Below, piece after piece: positions 14,950 through 17,642 of a DNA stretch of 17,642 nucleotides. The notes below the pieces were generated by a model that was not told the origin of the DNA, made no database searches, and saw only the letters and a list, made by a program, of their open reading frames with translations. The DNA is taken from assembly GCA_910587575.1 (NCBI GenBank), contig CAJULU010000010.1, positions 57,602 through 75,243 of the forward strand. The letters are read 5' to 3'. Position numbers and translations under genes: made by a program. Every line of letters starts with the position of its first letter. Position 1 is the first letter of the stretch. Source of the DNA: an uncultured Dorea sp. Its GTDB lineage: Bacteria; Bacillota; Clostridia; Lachnospirales; Lachnospiraceae.

Positions 14950-15884
14950 CAGTCTTTCCACTCTCCTACATTCTCAAGGGTGTCCCGTACAGACTTTGCA
15001 ACGGCTCTGGAAACATCAACCGTAACGGCGTTCCCGAACTGCTTGTAGGCCTGGCAGTCTGAGACGGGAATTACAAAATCATCGTCAAATCCCTGCAGTC
15101 TCGCACACTCTCTCGGCGTAAGCCTCCTCACCCTTCCATTCTGTGTCACATAATTGTCCTGGCATGCCCTGTGCATCTTTGCCATCGTGGCACACAACGG
15201 CCTTGCCACTTTTAAGTCAATCTCGGATTTTGCCTGATACCCGCCGGTTCCGTTGGATAAAATCGTGGGCAGTATCCGATCGGACAGAAAATATTTCTGA
15301 TTCACATTCTCTTCCAGCAGATCCTGCAGACATTTTTCCAGCTTTACAGGTTGTGGAAACTGAAATTCCGCATTTTTATTTGCAAAGCACACGATATAGG
15401 TCCTGTTTCTGGTCTGAGGAACTCCATGCTCCGCCGAATTAAGAAAATCAGCATATACATGATAACCCAGATCGTCTTCCAGGATTCTCTTGATTGTCGC
15501 AAAGGTCCTTCCCTGATCATGGGTCATCAGCCGTTTTACATTCTCAAGAATCACGGCCTTCGGTTTCTGGTCCTTACGGATCTTGTCCCGCAGTATTTCT
15601 GCAATCCGGAAGAACAAGGTCCCTCTTGCATCCTCAAAACCTCTCTGCCCTCCCATCATACTGAACGGCTGACAGGGGAACCCCCCGATCAGCACTTCAC
15701 AATCCGGTATTTCGTCTAAGGGAATTTCATTAATATCCCCGTGCACTATGTTATTTTTATAATTAGCCCTGTATGTCTGTACTGCGAATTTATCGAAATC
15801 ATTTGCCCAGATAACGTGATAACCGGCATCTTCGAAACCTTTATCCAGGCCGCCGATTCCGCTAAAAAGAGAAACCACCCTCAT
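14949..15884 (-). CDS. DNA (cytosine-5)-methyltransferase, first gene of operon
   Basis: A 311-aa protein. ATG 15884 is chosen because AGGAGG lies 10 bases upstream and the promoter's predicted transcript begins near 15938, too close to an in-frame start at 15935. Motifs in order: I (VVSLFSGIGGLDKGFEDAG, residues 3-21), acidic residue of motif II region (ANDFD), IV (IGGFPCQPFS, catalytic Cys71), VI (ENVKR, 114-118), VIII (GVPQTRNRTYIV, about 154-165), a short target-recognition region (about 185-250), IX (LTPRECARLQGF) and X (YKQFGNAV, about 280-287). All key residues are present. It shares only family motifs with the second methyltransferase, so the pair is not a recent duplication. Two enzymes could modify the two strands of an asymmetric site or two distinct sites; the sequence does not say. 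Confidence 0.94.
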   Translation of the reverse strand: MRVVSLFSGIGGLDKGFEDAGYHVIWANDFDKFAVQTYRANYKNNIVHGDINEIPLDEIPDCEVLIGGFPCQPFSMMGGQRGFEDARGTLFFRIAEILRDKIRKDQKPKAVILENVKRLMTHDQGRTFATIKRILEDDLGYHVYADFLNSAEHGVPQTRNRTYIVCFANKNAEFQFPQPVKLEKCLQDLLEENVNQKYFLSDRILPTILSNGTGGYQAKSEIDLKVARPLCATMAKMHRACQDNYVTQNGRVRRLTPRECARLQGFDDDFVIPVSDCQAYKQFGNAVTVDVSRAVAKSVRDTLENVGEWKD

Positions 15885-15944
15885 CACTATACTTCCTCCT
15901 GGTTTCTGTAGTTTTTTATATATTGCCTCCATCACATATGCCTA

Positions 15945-15973
15945 ATTATAACCATTTTATATCAGGGTGTAAA
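15945..15973 (-). promoter_or_regulatory. Strong promoter of the methyltransferase-Vsr operon
   Basis: On the minus strand TTTACA (RC of 15968-15973) and TATAAT (RC of 15945-15950) are separated by exactly 17 bases. The predicted start near 15938 leaves a leader of about 54 bases before ATG 15884. Confidence 0.8.
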
Positions 15974-16024
15974 CGATTTTATTTTCTTTATCCGGCAAAT
16001 CATATTTAAAACCAGCATAAAATC

Positions 16025-16051
16025 AGCGTCTCCATTCACTCTGGAGGCGCT
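16025..16051 (-). terminator. Terminator after the glycosyltransferase gene
   Basis: AGCGTCTCCA (16025-16034) and TGGAGGCGCT (16042-16051) form a 10-position stem with one imperfect pair. On the minus strand GATTTTATG follows. It lies 12 bases past the stop at 16064 and separates this gene from the methylation operon. Confidence 0.6.
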
Positions 16052-16063
16052 GGATCTTTCTAT

Positions 16064-16771
16064 TCACAACATCCCATCCATCTGCGCCTGGGTAATCACA
16101 TCGTTCCTCACCATACTACGGAGCACCTGCCTTACCCTCATGGAAGCCAGCGCTTCATCCGTCCCCGGTGCATATACCGACGGCGCATTCGGCACCCCGG
16201 CCAGCACCGCCGCCTCATAATCCGTCAGTTCCGCCGGCAGTTTCTCAAAATATCCTGCTGCCGCATCATAAATCCCCTCATAACCGTTCCCAAAACAGGC
16301 CATATTCACATATAATTCAAAGATCTCTTCCTTGCTGTACTCCTTCTCAAGATCCATCACCGCAAACACCTCCGCCGCCTTACGCTCAATGCTCTTCTCC
16401 TGCGTAAACAGCAGATTCTTGGCAAGCTGCTGGGTAATGGTACTGCCGCCTTCTTTAAAAGACATGGTCTTTACATCCGTCCAGAGGGCACGGCAGAGCG
16501 CAATCGGATCAATCCCCTTATGCTCTCTGAATCTTCGGTCCTCCACGGAAATCACTGCTTCAATATAGAAATCCGTCATCTCTGAATACCTTGTAAAATG
16601 CTCCTGCGCCCGGATGTTCCCTACCCTGTCCGCAACAGACATCTGGGAAACGGCATCCTGGTACATCTTATATCCTCTGCTTCCATAGTAAATGCCTGCC
16701 GACAATACCGCCAGCAGTATAAGAATCAGAAGCACACAGATTGTTCTTCTCACCGGATGTCTTTTCTTCAT
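16064..16771 (-). CDS. Monofunctional peptidoglycan glycosyltransferase (GT51)
   Basis: A 235-aa membrane-anchored protein with a basic N-terminus and one transmembrane helix at about residues 10-28. The GT51 motifs are in order: EDRRFREHKGID (catalytic Glu77), GGSTITQQLAKNL (about 108-120), RKAAEVFAVMDLEKEYSKEEIFELYVN (about 130-156), FGNGYEGIYDAAAGYF, and ELTDYEAAVLAGVPNAPS. There is no transpeptidase domain, so it is a stand-alone lipid II polymerase making glycan strands on the outer face of the membrane. ATG 16771 is preceded by AAAGGGG 11 bases upstream. The gene lies 73 bases after the toxin gene on the same strand and might be reached by its transcript, but a functional tie is not implied. 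Confidence 0.92.
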   Translation of the reverse strand: MKKRHPVRRTICVLLILILLAVLSAGIYYGSRGYKMYQDAVSQMSVADRVGNIRAQEHFTRYSEMTDFYIEAVISVEDRRFREHKGIDPIALCRALWTDVKTMSFKEGGSTITQQLAKNLLFTQEKSIERKAAEVFAVMDLEKEYSKEEIFELYVNMACFGNGYEGIYDAAAGYFEKLPAELTDYEAAVLAGVPNAPSVYAPGTDEALASMRVRQVLRSMVRNDVITQAQMDGML

Positions 16772-16844
16772 GGTTCCGTCAGCCCCTTTCTGCCAGACTG
16801 CTGAAATGAGAATGCATCTCCTGTTTGCCCTTGCCGCAAATGTA

Positions 16845-17171
16845 CTATTCTTCCGTCTCTTTAATGCCGAAAAGAATTCTCATATAATCCTGCTTCTCAT
16901 TTAAAATCCTGATAATAAGTATACAGTTTTCTTCTATTCTGTAAAAGATATAATTATGCCTGCAGAACAGACTGCGGTAATCTGTCAACACCCCTGTTAT
17001 CTTTACAAGCTCGGTTCCCATATAGGGAAATACCGCAAGGTTCCTGACCGTCTTTGTAATCTCCCTTAAAACCTTTACAGCGATTTCTTCACTTCCGCAA
17101 TGAGCCAGAACGGAACACTTCACATTCTGCAGATCCTCCTTCGCTTTTGGCGTATATTTTAGTTCCATCAT
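16845..17171 (-). CDS. RelE/ParE-family toxin of a type II toxin-antitoxin pair
   Basis: A 108-aa protein with the RelE/ParE layout: MMELKYTPKAKEDLQNVK at the N-terminus, a helical hairpin with AVKVLREITKTVRNLAVFPYMGTEL, then the beta strands TDYRSLFCRHNYIFYRIEENCILIIRILNEKQDYMRILF. Such toxins act either on ribosome-bound mRNA or on gyrase; the sequence alone does not decide. Its ATG overlaps the antitoxin stop in an ATGA junction, giving translational coupling. A second ATG three bases later is an equally possible start. Confidence 0.88.
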   Translation of the reverse strand: MMELKYTPKAKEDLQNVKCSVLAHCGSEEIAVKVLREITKTVRNLAVFPYMGTELVKITGVLTDYRSLFCRHNYIFYRIEENCILIIRILNEKQDYMRILFGIKETEE

Positions 17172-17413
17172 AACCCCAGTTCCGCTTCTACTTCATCTGC
17201 AGACAAAAACCCTTCCTCTCTTGCAGAACGTTCTCCTTCCTCCAGCTTGGACAGCAGTGCCAGCATTGCCTTCATGCGGTCATACTCTGCCATATTTAAA
17301 ATGACATATTCGCCCCGTCCGTTTTTAGTCAGAAATACCGGTGAACCTTCCGTAGCTTCTTTTAAAACTTCCGTATAATTTCTTAAGTCTGAAATTGGTT
17401 TAATATTCGGCAT
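17168..17413 (-). CDS. Phd/YefM-family antitoxin
   Basis: An 81-aa protein that begins MPNIKPISDLRNYTEVLKEA, the characteristic DNA-binding N-terminus of YefM/Phd antitoxins, followed by SPVFLTKNGRGEYVILNMAEYDRM. The acidic C-terminal half (LEEGERSAREEGFLSADEVEAELGL) would wrap the toxin. ATG 17413 is preferred because family members start at MPNIKPI; a TTG two codons earlier is possible. AGGAAAGGA lies upstream. The protein is expected to bind its own promoter at 17441-17469 and repress the operon. Confidence 0.9.
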   Translation of the reverse strand: MPNIKPISDLRNYTEVLKEATEGSPVFLTKNGRGEYVILNMAEYDRMKAMLALLSKLEEGERSAREEGFLSADEVEAELGL

Positions 17414-17440
17414 AAACAATCATTCCTTTCCTTTTCTCAT

Positions 17441-17469
17441 AGTATACCACCTATCACAGAAAATAACAA
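17441..17469 (-). promoter_or_regulatory. Promoter of the toxin-antitoxin operon
   Basis: On the minus strand TTGTTA (RC of 17464-17469) and TATACT (RC of 17441-17446) are 17 bases apart, with the antitoxin start about 28 bases downstream of the -10. The region is the expected site for antitoxin autorepression. Confidence 0.75.
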
Positions 17470-17642
17470 TGTGAATTTACATGTGAATTTATCAGCGCAT
17501 TTTTATAGGCGCTGTTTACTCCGCTCATCTGCCCGTACACCTCTGGCCGTTCCTCCTTAAGCCTCTTTTCATCTGTCTTCTGCTCTGCCCCCCCCCCAGA
17601 CTGTCCGAAAATTACATCAATCCAACAATTAAATTTGAATTT
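17454..17642 (-). CDS. Possible C-terminal end of an ORF entering from the right
   Basis: A frame is open from the window edge for 62 codons to a TGA at 17454. It reads KFKFNCWIDVIFGQSGGG, then a charged stretch EQKTDEKRLKEERPEVYGQMSG, then an Asn/His-rich tail. It includes three GGG codons from a run of ten G. An open frame this long can arise by chance, no start is visible and no family is recognised. The stop overlaps the promoter region of the toxin-antitoxin genes. Confidence 0.3.
   Translation of the reverse strand, partial: KFKFNCWIDVIFGQSGGGAEQKTDEKRLKEERPEVYGQMSGVNSAYKNALINSHVNSHCYFL
17493..17514. other. Short hairpin upstream of the toxin-antitoxin promoter
   Basis: CAGCGC (17493-17498) and GCGCTG (17509-17514) form a 6-bp GC-rich stem with a 10-base loop, followed by TTTACT on the plus strand. 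It could be a weak terminator, but it lies inside the possible partial ORF. Confidence 0.3.
17588..17597. repeat. Ten-base C homopolymer (G10 on minus strand)
   Basis: Ten consecutive C on the plus strand. Read in the possible leftward ORF they give three glycine codons plus one base. Such tracts are prone to slippage and to sequencing error. Confidence 0.9.

Noticed and set aside
14949..15935. Longer methyltransferase starting at 15935
   Set aside because: That start would be at the predicted transcription start with no ribosome binding site, while ATG 15884 has AGGAGG and fits the family's usual N-terminus just before motif I.
1..17642. CRISPR array, tRNA, rRNA or insertion-sequence ends
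   Set aside because: No regularly spaced direct repeats of suitable length, no tRNA-like cloverleaf and no transposase gene were seen on either strand.

Overview
The window looks like chromosome from a Gram-positive Bacillota, most likely a gut Lachnospiraceae. The reasons are the moderate GC content, the AGGAGG-type ribosome binding sites, the LPKTG sortase-anchored surface protein with Ig-like and chitobiase-type modules, and the overall gene set. This assignment is inference from gene content; no rRNA or marker gene is present.

Left third (1-7725): two divergent paralogous secreted proteins. One runs leftward off the window (codons 1-560 present). The other is complete (1580 aa), runs rightward and ends in an LPKTG cell-wall sorting signal. 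Both start with MMRKKK, have a signal peptide and a glycine-rich beta-solenoid, and then Ig-like domains. Their upstream regions share a 34-bp element (ATCTA-N24-TAGAT around the core GGTnAAAACCGCATTT) at nearly the same distance from each start codon. This suggests co-regulation. A small cysteine-containing helical protein lies between them.

Middle (7726-9407): a gene-poor stretch, then a decayed gene of the AAA-ATPase/PD-(D/E)XK (DUF1703-type) family with a large internal deletion and a frameshift. It ends at a hairpin where it converges on a long leftward gene run.

Right half (9414-15973), all on the minus strand and tightly packed. A strong promoter (TTTACA-17-TATAAT) drives a methylation operon: a 311-aa C5 cytosine methyltransferase; a 473-aa C5 cytosine methyltransferase whose N-terminal extension carries a C-x6-C-x2-C-x5-C motif with the spacing of the endonuclease III/MutY iron-sulfur loop; a Vsr-type nuclease lacking the zinc ligands of E. 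coli Vsr; and a small conserved protein. No separate restriction endonuclease is visible. Downstream are a fusion of free methionine-R-sulfoxide reductase with a MazG-like pyrophosphohydrolase, a MATE exporter, a DUF5131 (Gp37/Gp68) protein with a three-cysteine motif, and a hypothetical ORF.

Right edge (16025-17642): a monofunctional peptidoglycan glycosyltransferase, a RelE/ParE-Phd/YefM toxin-antitoxin pair with its own promoter, and the tail of a possible ORF containing a 10-base C/G homopolymer.

The most notable items are the methyltransferase with an Fe-S-loop-like motif beside a zinc-less Vsr, the shared regulatory dyad of the two surface genes, and the sulfoxide reductase/MazG fusion.
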